DNA of 47,807 bases from Maledivibacter halophilus (GCF_900167445.1 NZ_FUZT01000026.1:1-47807); one strand, 5' to 3'. Counted from the stretch's first letter, positions 34,453 to 42,458 are shown. Numbers and translations: made by a program. Notes: generated by a model from the sequence alone, not told the origin.

Positions 34453-35182
34453 TAATATGATAGAAATTATTGTAAAGGAAGTAGTAAAAAGAGTAACTAA
34501 TGAAATGAAACTTCAAAGAAAACAGGCATTAGTTATATTTACAGGGGCAATGGCAGGATATAAAGACGCTTTGCACTCATTAAAAGAAATGAGTGCAGAT
34601 GGATATAATTTTAAAGTCGTTTTATCTAAAAGTGCACAGAAGATATTAGATCAAGACAAAATAAAAGAGGAACTAAAGGTATCGGATATTTATGTAGATG
34701 AAAACCCCAAGGATATAGATTATTTAAAAAAGGATATAGATAAAATAGTTATTTCAACATTAACAAGAAACTCTGCTGCCAAGGTGGCCACGGGAATAGC
34801 CGATACACTCCCAACATATCTAATATCATGGGGTATAATGGCTGGCATTCCCATAGTGGCATCTGAAGAAGGATGTAATCCTAAAAACAGTAATTCTAGC
34901 CATTATCAAAATATGCTTGTAAATAATTTAAATATATTAAAGGAATACGGCATATCCCTTAGAAAGGCTAAAGATATTTATAAAGATAAGTTTAAAGAAT
35001 TTACTAACTCTATTGAATATGAAAAAGAAATGTTTATGGAGAAAAAATTAATTACCAGAGAAGATGTTATAGAAGCTAAAAATAGCAACAAGAAAATATT
35101 GGTTTCAAAAAACACTATAGTTACCCAATTGGCAAAGGATATAGCTAGGGAAATTGGAGTTACTATAAAAACCACAAATTAA
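34442..35182 (+). CDS. flavoprotein (PF02441/HFCD-like) of the microcompartment with N-terminal helix tag
   Basis: 246 aa from TTG 34442, which has GGGGAGGG 8 nt upstream; an in-frame ATG at 34424 lies before the site. Residues about 5-20 (MIEIIVKEVVKRVTNEMK) form an amphipathic helix like the other cargo tags here. The core shows QALVIFTGAMAGYKDALHSL and FKVVLSKSAQKIL (Rossmann-like flavin start), VISTLTRNSAAKVATGIADTLPTYLISWGIMAGIPIVAS, as in homo-oligomeric flavin-containing decarboxylase-fold proteins. Its reaction is unknown; such genes recur in microcompartment loci. It overlaps eutJ by 11 nt. Confidence 0.82.
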   Translation: MGLDNMIEIIVKEVVKRVTNEMKLQRKQALVIFTGAMAGYKDALHSLKEMSADGYNFKVVLSKSAQKILDQDKIKEELKVSDIYVDENPKDIDYLKKDIDKIVISTLTRNSAAKVATGIADTLPTYLISWGIMAGIPIVASEEGCNPKNSNSSHYQNMLVNNLNILKEYGISLRKAKDIYKDKFKEFTNSIEYEKEMFMEKKLITREDVIEAKNSNKKILVSKNTIVTQLAKDIAREIGVTIKTTN

Positions 35183-35195
35183 AGGCGGGTTTTAT

Positions 35196-35465
35196 ATGTA
35201 TATAGGGAAGGTAATAGGCGTAGTGGTTTCCACTACTAAAGATCAGGGACTTATAGGAAAGAAGCTTTTAATAGTGCAGCCAGTAGATACTGAAAATAAT
35301 CCTATAGGAAATGTAGAGGTGGCAATAGATTCTGTGGGAGCTGGTGCTGGGGAAACAGTACTTATAGCCACTGGAAGCTCAGCAAGACAAATTTTTAATG
35401 ATGAAAAATCTCCAATAGACAGATCCATAGTGGCTATAGTTGATAACATTGAGGTAACTCAATAA
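35196..35465 (+). CDS. pduN: microcompartment pentameric vertex protein (BMC-P, PduN/EutN-like)
   Basis: 89 aa, EutN/CcmL fold. MYIGKVIGVVVSTTKDQGLIGKKLLIVQP at the start, GNVEVAIDSVGAGAGETVLIATGSSAR as the conserved core and DRSIVAIVDNIEV at the end. Pentamers cap the icosahedral vertices. AAAGGCGGG precedes the ATG; 14 nt follow the flavoprotein gene. Confidence 0.95.
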   Translation: MYIGKVIGVVVSTTKDQGLIGKKLLIVQPVDTENNPIGNVEVAIDSVGAGAGETVLIATGSSARQIFNDEKSPIDRSIVAIVDNIEVTQ

Positions 35466-35478
35466 AGGAAGTGATATT

Positions 35479-36465
35479 TTGGGAAAGATATATACCAAAA
35501 CCGGTGATAAAGGAGATACTAGTTTATTTGGTGGCAGCAGGATTAATAAGGACAGCCTCCAAGTTGAGTGCTATGGAACAGTTGATGAAGCTAATTCTAT
35601 GATTGGAGTGGCATATTCTTTAGTAAAGAATAATGAAATAAAAAGTGAGCTAAGGGATATACAAAAAAGACTATTTGTCCTTGGAGCAGAAATTGCCAGT
35701 GACAGCAAAGGCGCAGCCAAACTTATCGATAAAATATCACAAAGGGATGTAGATTCATTGGAAAAAATCATAGACAGTCATACATCAGAGGTTGATCCTC
35801 AAGATAGTTTTATAATACCAGGGGGCTGTGTTTCAGCATCAACTTTGCATATGGCTAGAACTATAGTTAGAAGAGCAGAGAGAAATCTAGTTTCCCTAAG
35901 TAATCAAGCTAGAATTAATAATAATATAAAAAAATATTTAAATAGACTTTCCGATGTATTATTTATAATGGCGAGGGTAGAGGAAAAGTATAACTTTATT
36001 CAGGAAGTAAAATTCAAGGTTCTTGATAGATTAGAGAATAATACAAAAAAATGGGAATTAAGTTTAAGACTTAGTAAAAGAATGGCAGGAGCAGCAGAAA
36101 AAAAAGCTAAGGAAATAAAAGTGCCAGTGGTATTTACTGTTATGGATTCAGGAGGAAATATAGTATTAGTCCATAGAATGGAAGATTCTTTACTGGCAAG
36201 TATAGATATATCTATGAATAAGGCCTATACGGCATTATCCTTAAAAATGTCTACAGATCAAGTTTCCCATATAGTAAAGGAAGATAGTGATTTATACGGG
36301 ATACAGTGGAGTAATAAGGGCAAAATTATTCCCTTTGGTGGAGGATATCCACTAAGACATAAAGGAAAAATTATTGGAGGTATAGGTGTAAGTGGCGGTA
36401 CAGTAAAAGAAGATATGGAAATAGCATTAAATGCGTTAAAGGTATTTGAGATTGAAAGGAGCTGA
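35479..36465 (+). CDS. pduO: ATP:cob(I)alamin adenosyltransferase fused to GlcG/DUF336-type domain (PduO)
   Basis: 328 aa; TTG start with AGGAAGTGA upstream. Residues 1-180 are the PduO-type adenosyltransferase: IYTKTGDKGDTSLFGGSRI, ECYGTVDEANSMIG, LFVLGAEIAS and RTIVRRAERNLV. It makes the adenosylcobalamin needed by PduCDE. Residues about 190-328 are the C-terminal heme-binding DUF336 domain (VPVVFTVMDSGGNIVLVHRM, FGGGYPLRHKGKIIGGIGVSGG). This is the usual PduO two-domain form. Confidence 0.95.
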   Translation: MGKIYTKTGDKGDTSLFGGSRINKDSLQVECYGTVDEANSMIGVAYSLVKNNEIKSELRDIQKRLFVLGAEIASDSKGAAKLIDKISQRDVDSLEKIIDSHTSEVDPQDSFIIPGGCVSASTLHMARTIVRRAERNLVSLSNQARINNNIKKYLNRLSDVLFIMARVEEKYNFIQEVKFKVLDRLENNTKKWELSLRLSKRMAGAAEKKAKEIKVPVVFTVMDSGGNIVLVHRMEDSLLASIDISMNKAYTALSLKMSTDQVSHIVKEDSDLYGIQWSNKGKIIPFGGGYPLRHKGKIIGGIGVSGGTVKEDMEIALNALKVFEIERS

Positions 36466-36470
36466 CAATT

Positions 36471-37892
36471 ATGGCTATAGATACAATGGACATAGAAAAA
36501 GTAGTTAAGGCAGTTTTAGAAAAAATAGATAAAAAGGGTCATTCTATGAAGGAAGAAACTATTGGAGTACAAAATCCTGGAAAAGGAATATTTTCAAATA
36601 TGGATATGGCCATAGAGGCAGCATGGAAAGCCCAGAAAAAATTCTTTAAAGAATATAATTTAGAAGATAGAAATAGAATTATACAAACTATAAGGGAAGA
36701 ACTTATGGAAAATGTAGAGGCCCTAGCGAGATTGGGAGTAGATGATACTGGAATGGGAAGATATGAGGATAAATTAGTTAAGAACAAACTCACTATAGAA
36801 AAGACTCCCGGAGTAGAAGATTTAAAGGCAGAGGTGTATACAGGAGATTCAGGACTTGCCTTAATAGAGTTTTCACCCTATGGAGTTATAGGAGCAATAA
36901 CTCCTTCGACAAACCCATCGGAGACAGTAATTTGTAACAGCATAGGAATGATAGCAGCAGGGAATTCAGTTGTATTTAGTCCCCACCCTGGAGCTAAAAA
37001 AATCTCAATGAAAACTATTGAAATTATAAATACTGCCATTGAAAAAGCAGGGGGTCCAGAGAATCTAATAGTTACAGTAGATAATCCAAGCATTGAAAAT
37101 GCACAAAAAATGATGACCCATGAAAAAATTAAAATGATTGTAGCCACTGGAGGACCAGGAGTAGTTAAGTCAGCAATGTCTAAAGGTAAAAAGGCTATAG
37201 GAGCTGGAGCAGGAAACCCACCGGCATTGGTAGATGAAACTGCCGACATAGAAAAGGCAGCAAGGGATATAATAGCAGGATGTAGTTTCGATAATAATTT
37301 ACCTTGTATTGCAGAAAAGGAAGTAATAGTAGTAGATAGCGTGGCAGATTACCTTATATTTTCAATGAAGAAAGAAAATGTATATCATTTAGAAAATAGA
37401 GAAAATATAGATAGATTGTTAAAGATAGTATTTGATGAAAAAGGAAGATTAAATAGAAAATATGTTGGTAAAGATGCAAAGTTTATATTGAATTCAGCGG
37501 GAATAAAATGTGAAAAGGATGTTAGGGCAGTAATAATGGAGGTTAAAAAGGATCATCCCTTTGTATTGGAAGAATTAATGATGCCTATATTACCTATAGT
37601 CAGAGTAAAAGATATTGAAGAAGGAATTAATTTAGCAGTAGCTGTTGAACAGGGAAATAGGCATACAGCCATTATGCATTCTAAAAACATAGATAATTTA
37701 ACAAGATTTGCCAGAGAAGTTGAAACAACAATATTTGTGAAAAATGCACCTTCCTATGCAGGTCTTGGATATGGCGGAGAAGGATATGCTACCTTTACTA
37801 TAGCAGGTCCTACTGGAGAAGGATTAACTTCAACCAGAAGTTTTGCCAGAAAAAGAAAATGTTCCTTGGTAGGTGGATTTTCTATTAAATGA
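36471..37892 (+). CDS. pduP: CoA-acylating propionaldehyde dehydrogenase
   Basis: 473 aa. It oxidises the compartment aldehyde to acyl-CoA with NAD+. The N-terminal helix DIEKVVKAVLEKIDKKG (residues 7-23) is the known type of encapsulation signal. AITPSTNPSETVICNSIGM is the CoA/NAD site, ATGGPGVVKSAM and GAGAGNPPALVDETADI the nucleotide region, and Cys279 in NNLPCIAEKEVIV the nucleophile. Last gene of the 12-kb operon; its TGA stop overlaps the first bases of a family 1 repeat. Confidence 0.95.
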   Translation: MAIDTMDIEKVVKAVLEKIDKKGHSMKEETIGVQNPGKGIFSNMDMAIEAAWKAQKKFFKEYNLEDRNRIIQTIREELMENVEALARLGVDDTGMGRYEDKLVKNKLTIEKTPGVEDLKAEVYTGDSGLALIEFSPYGVIGAITPSTNPSETVICNSIGMIAAGNSVVFSPHPGAKKISMKTIEIINTAIEKAGGPENLIVTVDNPSIENAQKMMTHEKIKMIVATGGPGVVKSAMSKGKKAIGAGAGNPPALVDETADIEKAARDIIAGCSFDNNLPCIAEKEVIVVDSVADYLIFSMKKENVYHLENRENIDRLLKIVFDEKGRLNRKYVGKDAKFILNSAGIKCEKDVRAVIMEVKKDHPFVLEELMMPILPIVRVKDIEEGINLAVAVEQGNRHTAIMHSKNIDNLTRFAREVETTIFVKNAPSYAGLGYGGEGYATFTIAGPTGEGLTSTRSFARKRKCSLVGGFSIK

Positions 37893-38008
37893 GAAACTTG
37901 CATAATTAACATTATTAATTCCAAAATACAATATATAGATAACTCACCTGACTCTCTCTACTATATTTTGTATTTTAAAATTCTTTACATGTATTATGCA
38001 AGTTCCTC
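37891..38008. repeat. dispersed repeat family 1, 118-bp variant copy
   Basis: The ends GAGAAACTTGCATAATTA and TATTATGCAAGTTCCTC match the family, including compensating G/C changes in both ends. The interior differs: AAAATACAATATATAGATA faces CTATATTTTGTATTTT, making a second palindrome. Length equals that of the 21553 and 42459 copies. Confidence 0.65.
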
Positions 38009-38032
38009 AAATAAGACAATTTCATGATTTAT

Positions 38033-38057
38033 AAAAAGGGATTTTTCCCCTTTTTTA
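38033..38057 (+). terminator. terminator after the pdu operon
   Basis: AAAAAGGG and CCCCTTTTTT pair across a short T loop, followed by ATATAAAG. Confidence 0.6.
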
Positions 38058-38062
38058 TATAA

Positions 38063-38092
38063 AGAAAACGATTGCAACAAAGTCTATATAAT
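38063..38092 (+). promoter_or_regulatory. promoter region with cre-like site
   Basis: A TATAAT box lies at 38087-38092. The 14-mer AGAAAACGATTGCA (38063-38076) matches the Bacillus CcpA cre consensus TGWNANCGNTNWCA at all but two positions and covers the -35 area, suggesting catabolite control of the following membrane protein gene. Confidence 0.4.
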
Positions 38093-38128
38093 AAATGCTA
38101 TATTAACAATAAAATAGGGGGATTTAAA

Positions 38129-38965
38129 GTGAATATACAATTAATCTTATCTGCATTTGGAGGCGGAGTATTAGGAACGGCCTTGGGAGCGTTACCAGCA
38201 TTTATTTTCACAGGATTTATAGGACTTATAGGTATAGCAGTAATAGCAGCTGGAGGACAACCAGCTATATTAAATGATGTAACCTTTGGAACATTATTAG
38301 GGCCTCATATTGCCTTTGCTGGAGGAGTGGCTGCAGCCGCCTTTGCAGCAAATAAAAGAAAGCATTTAGATACAGGATTAGACATAGTTACATCCCTAAA
38401 TAAATGTAAAGATCCAATGGTGTTGATGGTAGGTGGATTTTTTGGTATTATAGGATTTTTGTTAAATAATTTATTTGTTGCTATGAAAATACCTACAGAC
38501 ACAGTTGCATTAACGGTATTTGTATCTGGATTGATAGCTAGAATGGCATTTGGAAAAACGGGAGTCTTTGGAAAGCTCTCAAAACCTAATGAACAGAAAA
38601 GGAAGATAGCACCAGATTTCAATGACATAGTGCTTGATATAATAATAGGATTGAGCTTAGGACTTGTTATATCATATTTAATAATATTAACTGAAATTAC
38701 TACTTTAGGATTTTGTATAAGTGCTGCATCATTAATATTTGTTCAAATGGGATTTGAAGCTCCAACTACCCACCATATTACTATGGTCGCAGGCTATGCA
38801 GCTGTGGCTACAGGAAATATGTTCGTTGGAGCATTAGCAGCAGTTATAGCTAGTATACTGGGAGATTTAGTAGGTAGAATAGTAAATAGTTATTGTGATA
38901 CCCATATTGATCCTCCTGCTACAACTATATTTATATGTAGTCTTGTAATATTTATGATATTTTAA
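38129..38965 (+). CDS. multi-pass membrane protein of unknown family, microcompartment-associated
   Basis: 278 aa from GTG 38129 (TAGGGGGA 7 nt upstream; an ATG at 38072 is in frame but overlaps the promoter). Very Gly/Ala-rich hydrophobic protein with roughly seven to eight membrane spans, at about 3-45 (two), 60-80, 98-120, 123-142, 170-215 (two) and 222-277 (two). There are few charges. I do not recognise the family. Location between pduP and the PduT-like gene suggests a transporter for the diol or its products; this is inference from context only. Confidence 0.7.
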   Translation: MNIQLILSAFGGGVLGTALGALPAFIFTGFIGLIGIAVIAAGGQPAILNDVTFGTLLGPHIAFAGGVAAAAFAANKRKHLDTGLDIVTSLNKCKDPMVLMVGGFFGIIGFLLNNLFVAMKIPTDTVALTVFVSGLIARMAFGKTGVFGKLSKPNEQKRKIAPDFNDIVLDIIIGLSLGLVISYLIILTEITTLGFCISAASLIFVQMGFEAPTTHHITMVAGYAAVATGNMFVGALAAVIASILGDLVGRIVNSYCDTHIDPPATTIFICSLVIFMIF

Positions 38966-39011
38966 TTACTAGTGGATAAGTCGCCCATCATCTATAAGTG
39001 GGAGATGTAAG

Positions 39012-39048
39012 CACTATTTTTATTTAGACTAAGATGTCTAAATAAAAA
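39012..39048 (+). other. perfect hairpin before tnpA
   Basis: TTTTTATTTAGAC and GTCTAAATAAAAA form a 13-14 bp stem with loop TAAGAT directly upstream of the tnpA promoter. It may block read-through transcription into the transposase, a known feature of IS200 elements. Confidence 0.6.
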
Positions 39049-39049
39049 T

Positions 39050-39078
39050 TTGACAGTATACAAGGAAACATATATAAT
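39050..39078 (+). promoter_or_regulatory. consensus promoter of tnpA
   Basis: TTGACA (39050-39055), 17-nt spacer, TATAAT (39073-39078): a perfect match to the sigma-A consensus. Confidence 0.75.
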
Positions 39079-39110
39079 CAGTCTTAAAAACAGTAAAGAT
39101 TGGTGATATA

Positions 39111-39509
39111 ATGAAATTGGATAATAATAATCATTCAGTATTCTTGCTAAAATATCATCTAGTATTAGTAACCAAATACCGAAGAAAAGTAATAGATGAT
39201 AATATAAATGAAAGATTGAAAGAAATATTTAATTATATTTGTAAAAAATATAATATAACATTAGAAGAATGGAATCATGATAATGACCATGTTCATATAC
39301 TCTTTAGAGCTCATCCGAACTCACAGTTATCTAAATTTCTAAATGCATATAAAAGTGCATCTTCAAGACTTATAAAAAAAGAGTTTCCAGAGATAAAGAA
39401 GAAACTTTGGAAAGAATATTTTTGGTCAAGAAGTTTCTGTCTAATAACAACAGGAGGAGCACCTATAGAAGTTATTAAGAGGTATATAGAAAATCAAGGC
39501 AAAAAGTAG
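39111..39509 (+). CDS. tnpA: IS200/IS605 transposase TnpA (Y1 HUH)
   Basis: 132 aa, intact. The metal-binding HUH motif is HVH (His60-Val-His62) in DNDHVHILFRAHP, and the catalytic tyrosine is Tyr125 in PIEVIKRYIENQG. It cuts and joins single-stranded DNA at the hairpin ends of the element. ATG with TTGGTGA upstream. Confidence 0.95.
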   Translation: MKLDNNNHSVFLLKYHLVLVTKYRRKVIDDNINERLKEIFNYICKKYNITLEEWNHDNDHVHILFRAHPNSQLSKFLNAYKSASSRLIKKEFPEIKKKLWKEYFWSRSFCLITTGGAPIEVIKRYIENQGKK

Positions 39510-39519
39510 GTGGAAATCT

Positions 39520-40631
39520 ATGAATAAAGCATATAGATTTAGAATATATCCAAATGAAGTTCAAAAGGATTTGATAGAAAGGACTTTTGGATGTACTAGA
39601 TTTGTATACAATTACTTCTTAAAACAGAGAATTGAAACATATAAAACAGAAGGAAAGAGTATAGGGTATACAAAAAAACAAAACCAGCTTCCTAAACTGA
39701 AAAAGGAATTATCTTGGTTAAAAGAAGTGGATAGTACATCTTTACAAATGACTATCAGAAACTTAGATAGAGCATTCAAAAACTTCTTTAGAGATAAAAC
39801 TATAGGATTTCCAAAGTTCAAAAATAAGAAGAGTAAAAAAAAATCCTATACAGTAAACTATGTAAATAATAACATTCAAATAAAGAAGCATAAGATAAAG
39901 CTACCAAAATTAAAATGGGTATCTGCCAAAGTTCATAGATTTGTAGAAGGAAGAATAATAAATGCAACTATAACTAAAACACCTACAAATAAATATTTTG
40001 TTTCTATAATTACAGAACTAGAGATAGAACCTATGGATAAAGTAGATGGAAACATAGGTATTGACTTAGGAATAAAGCATTTTGCTATATTATCTACTGG
40101 AGAAAAAATAAAGAATCCAAAACTTCTAAAGAAAAGCTTAAAGAGATTAGCAAAAGAGCAAAAAAACTAAGTAGAAAGCAGAAGTACAGTAATAATTGGT
40201 ATAAACAGAAGCAAAAAGTAGCTAGGCTACATGAAAAAATAAAAAATCAAAGGCAAGATTTTCTACATAAACTGTCTAAAAGGATAATAGACGAAAACCA
40301 AGTTATAATCCTTGAAGACTTACAAATAAAAAACATGATGAAAAACAAAAAAATATCAAAAGAAATTGCAGATGTAAGTTGGCATAAATTCTATACTTAC
40401 TTAGAATATAAAACAAAATGGTATGCAAGGACAATACACAAGATAGATAAGTGGTTCCCAAGTAGTAAGACATGTTCATATTGCGGACATGTTATGGAAG
40501 AGATGCCCTTGAGTATAAGAAAATGGGATTGTCCTAAATGTGGTATAAAAAATATAGATAGAGATATAAATGCAAGTATAAATATACTAAAGCAAGGAAT
40601 AAAAGAACTAAAAAAAGAAAATGTAGCGTAA
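39520..40631 (+). pseudogene. tnpB: TnpB (RuvC-type RNA-guided nuclease) gene, frameshifted
   Basis: The first part (39520-40170, 216 aa) has the N-terminal MNKAYRFRIYPNEVQKDLIE start and the first RuvC aspartate, Asp182 in GIDLGIKHFAI. It ends after EQKN at a TAA. The second part continues in another frame from about 40167: KLSRKQKYSNNWYKQKQK, the RuvC glutamate in IILEDLQIKNM, zinc ribbon CSYCGHVM...CPKCG and DRDINASINI. The break is at a run of seven A (40160-40166). One added A restores an unbroken 371-residue protein with all catalytic residues. A recent mutation, slippage, or a sequencing error are possible. Confidence 0.9.
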
Positions 40632-40787
40632 ATAAAACACCGTAGGGACTACGGATTGAGCCTGTGGAGAGTCAAATAAGACCTTGCTAACATAGAAGGC
40701 ATAACTCTGAGAAGCAGGAAAAATTCTTAGGCTAGACCTAAGAAGCCACCACTTCTCAGCTGATAGGCGTAAGTGGTGGAGGTTCAC
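40570..40787 (+). ncRNA. probable omega RNA (reRNA) at the IS right end
   Basis: In IS200/IS605 elements the RNA guide of TnpB is made from the tnpB 3' end through the right end. Here the region after tnpB is non-coding and structured: CCGTAGGGACTACGG, then CTTAGGC/GACCTAAG and the terminal CCACCACTT/AAGTGGTGG hairpin. The guide would start at 40788 (TTACGGGGAATG). The 5' end is a guess. Confidence 0.5.
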
Positions 40788-40893
40788 TTACGGGGAATGA
40801 TATTACCCTTATTAAAGGAATATACCACTCCCGTTTAATTTTCTATAATTGAGGGAATTTTACAATTACCTTTAAGTAAAGTGGTGATGTATT

Positions 40894-41439
40894 ATGAAGA
40901 GTTCTTTAGGTCTAATAGAGGTATCTAGTATACCAAAGGGAATAGCAATATTAGATAATATTATTAAGAAGGTAGAAGTAGACGTATTAAAGGCGAGATC
41001 AATTTGTCCTGGGAAATATATGATTTTAGTAGGGGGAAATACAAGCTGTATAAGAATGGCAGTAGACGCAGCAAATAAGTTAGGACAAAGATTTATAATA
41101 AAAAGCAATGTAATTAACAATCTCAATTCTCAGGTACTTTCTGCAATAAAAGGCAATATAAAGCCTCAAAATATTAATGCTTTGGGGATTATAGAAACTA
41201 AAAATGCTATCTCTTCTATACTAATAGCGGATATGGTATGGGATGCATCAGAGGTAGAAATAATAAAAATAAAATTGGGAAATGGCGTAGGTGGAAAGGG
41301 TATATTGGCATTTACTGGAGATATAGCATCGGTAAAAAATGCTATGGAATATTATAAATATAAAAAAGAAGTGCATAAGGCTATTATAGACCAAGAAATA
41401 ATAACCAGTCCCAATATAACTACTATAAATAGTATATGA
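40894..41439 (+). CDS. microcompartment trimeric shell protein, PduT-like, with shifted cysteine
   Basis: 181 aa, two BMC domains (1-90 and 93-170), the size of PduT. LGLIEVSSIPKGIAILDNII begins domain 1 and ALGIIETKNAISSILIADMV domain 2. In Salmonella/Citrobacter PduT an Fe-S cluster sits in the pore through a cysteine of the second domain loop GGKC; here that position reads GGKG. Instead, Cys38 occurs in the first-domain pore loop (SICPGKY), where Salmonella PduT has Ser. ATG preceded by GTGGTGA. It was probably the last gene of the locus before the IS inserted. Confidence 0.85.
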   Translation: MKSSLGLIEVSSIPKGIAILDNIIKKVEVDVLKARSICPGKYMILVGGNTSCIRMAVDAANKLGQRFIIKSNVINNLNSQVLSAIKGNIKPQNINALGIIETKNAISSILIADMVWDASEVEIIKIKLGNGVGGKGILAFTGDIASVKNAMEYYKYKKEVHKAIIDQEIITSPNITTINSI

Positions 41440-41474
41440 AAAAAGATTTATAGGGATTTAATCAAAGACTTTAG

Positions 41475-41552
41475 CTTATCCATAGCCAAAACTCCTAAAG
41501 ATCTTAAGTATTTGTACATGTATAAACTAAATTTTACTATGTAAACTCTATA
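41475..41552. repeat. dispersed repeat family 2 copy
   Basis: CTTATCCATAG ... AAAACTCCTAAAG ... ATAAACTAAATTTTACTATG ... CTCTATA; colinear with the complement of 43701-43780. Confidence 0.55.
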
Positions 41553-41583
41553 TAGGTGTTTTTTAAAATAAAGTTTTAATTAG

Positions 41584-41628
41584 AACATAATTTTAAAGAA
41601 TAAAGATATCTTTAAAATTATGTTTTTG
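41584..41628 (+). terminator. intrinsic terminator after the PduT-like gene
   Basis: AACATAATTTTAAAGA and TCTTTAAAATTATGTT form a 16-bp perfect stem followed by TTTGTT. Confidence 0.75.
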
Positions 41629-41647
41629 TTGATTGAGCAAATTAAGG

Positions 41648-41720
41648 AAATTGCATAACTCTAATTTGGTTGGGTTACATAATATATGGCATGGCTTCGG
41701 AGGTTTTAAAACAATATAAA
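41648..41720. repeat. dispersed repeat family 1, inverted partial copy
   Basis: AAGGAAATTGCATAACTCTAATTTGG, then CATAATATATGGCATGGCTTCGGAGGTTTTAAAAC: the complement of the 21553 copy read from its right end, truncated after the centre. Confidence 0.6.
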
Positions 41721-41856
41721 CTTAATAATTAAACTTTATTATAAATATAATATTTTAACTGTAAATTCAATGGGTATAATAAATAATAATCATTTATAGT
41801 GAAATATTTTTGAAGTTCAATTTATTTCACTATATAAAAAGGAGGGTTAATCCAAG

Positions 41857-42456
41857 ATGGATAAAGGTTTTTATAATGCTATAAAGGAAAGAAGAAGCAT
41901 ATACGGAATAGACAAAGAAATAGGTGTTTCAGAGGAGAAAATTGAAGAAGTAATAAAAGAGGCAGTGAAATATACTCCTTCAGCATTTAATTCTCAAAGT
42001 GGAAGAGTTGTTGTTTTATTTGGTAAAGACCATGATAAATTATGGGACATTACAAAAGAATCTTTAAGAAAAATTGTTCCTGAGAACAAATTTGCATCTA
42101 CAGAAGAAAAAATTAATTCATTTCGTAGTGGATATGGAACAGTTTTATTCTTTGAGGATATGAGTATAATTGAAGGGTTGCAAGAAAAATTTGCTTTATA
42201 TAAGGATAATTTCCCAATTTGGTCACAGCAATCCAGTGGCATGCTTCAATATATAATTTGGACTTCACTAGAGCTTGAAGGATTAGGAGCTTCATTACAA
42301 CATTATAATGAACTGATTGAAAATGAAGTGAAGAAGCAGTGGAATATACTAGATAATTGGAAACTTATTGCACAGATGCCATTTGGTAATCCAACTGCTT
42401 CTGCTGGAGATAAAGATTTTATGCCCCTAGAAGAAAGAGTAAAGGTATTTAAATAA
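41857..42456 (+). CDS. nitroreductase family protein (Frm2/Hbn1-like)
   Basis: 199 aa FMN-dependent oxidoreductase fold. FYNAIKERRSIYGIDKEI at the start and TPSAFNSQSGRVVVLFG are the FMN phosphate contacts; QQSSGMLQYIIWTSLELEGLGASLQHYN and AQMPFGNPTASAGDKDFMPLEERV are typical of the Frm2/YdgI subgroup. The physiological substrate is unknown. AAAGGAGGG precedes the ATG. Monocistronic, followed immediately by a family 1 repeat and a terminator. Confidence 0.88.
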   Translation: MDKGFYNAIKERRSIYGIDKEIGVSEEKIEEVIKEAVKYTPSAFNSQSGRVVVLFGKDHDKLWDITKESLRKIVPENKFASTEEKINSFRSGYGTVLFFEDMSIIEGLQEKFALYKDNFPIWSQQSSGMLQYIIWTSLELEGLGASLQHYNELIENEVKKQWNILDNWKLIAQMPFGNPTASAGDKDFMPLEERVKVFK

Positions 42457-42458
42457 CT

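Larger units (their letters stand above)
38970..40787 (+). mobile_element. IS200/IS605-family element with tnpA and frameshifted tnpB
   Basis: It contains an HUH transposase gene followed after 10 nt by a TnpB gene. The left end has hairpin CATCT/AGATG (38989-39007), the right end a perfect hairpin CCACCACTT/AAGTGGTGG (40747-40780) followed by AGGTTCAC. TTAC precedes the inferred left cleavage point at 38966-38969. As expected for this family there are no terminal inverted repeats or target duplication. The ends are inferred, not proven. The element lies 4 nt after the membrane protein stop codon and separates it from the PduT-like gene. Confidence 0.8.

Noticed and set aside
39520..40631. 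Programmed frameshift in tnpB
   Set aside because: A seven-A run allows slippage, but IS605 tnpB is not known to need frameshifting, so a mutation or sequence error is the simpler reading.
22083..41439. Ethanolamine (eut) locus
   Set aside because: EutJ- and EutN-like genes are present, but there is no ethanolamine ammonia-lyase (EutBC); the catalytic genes are PduCDE/GH.
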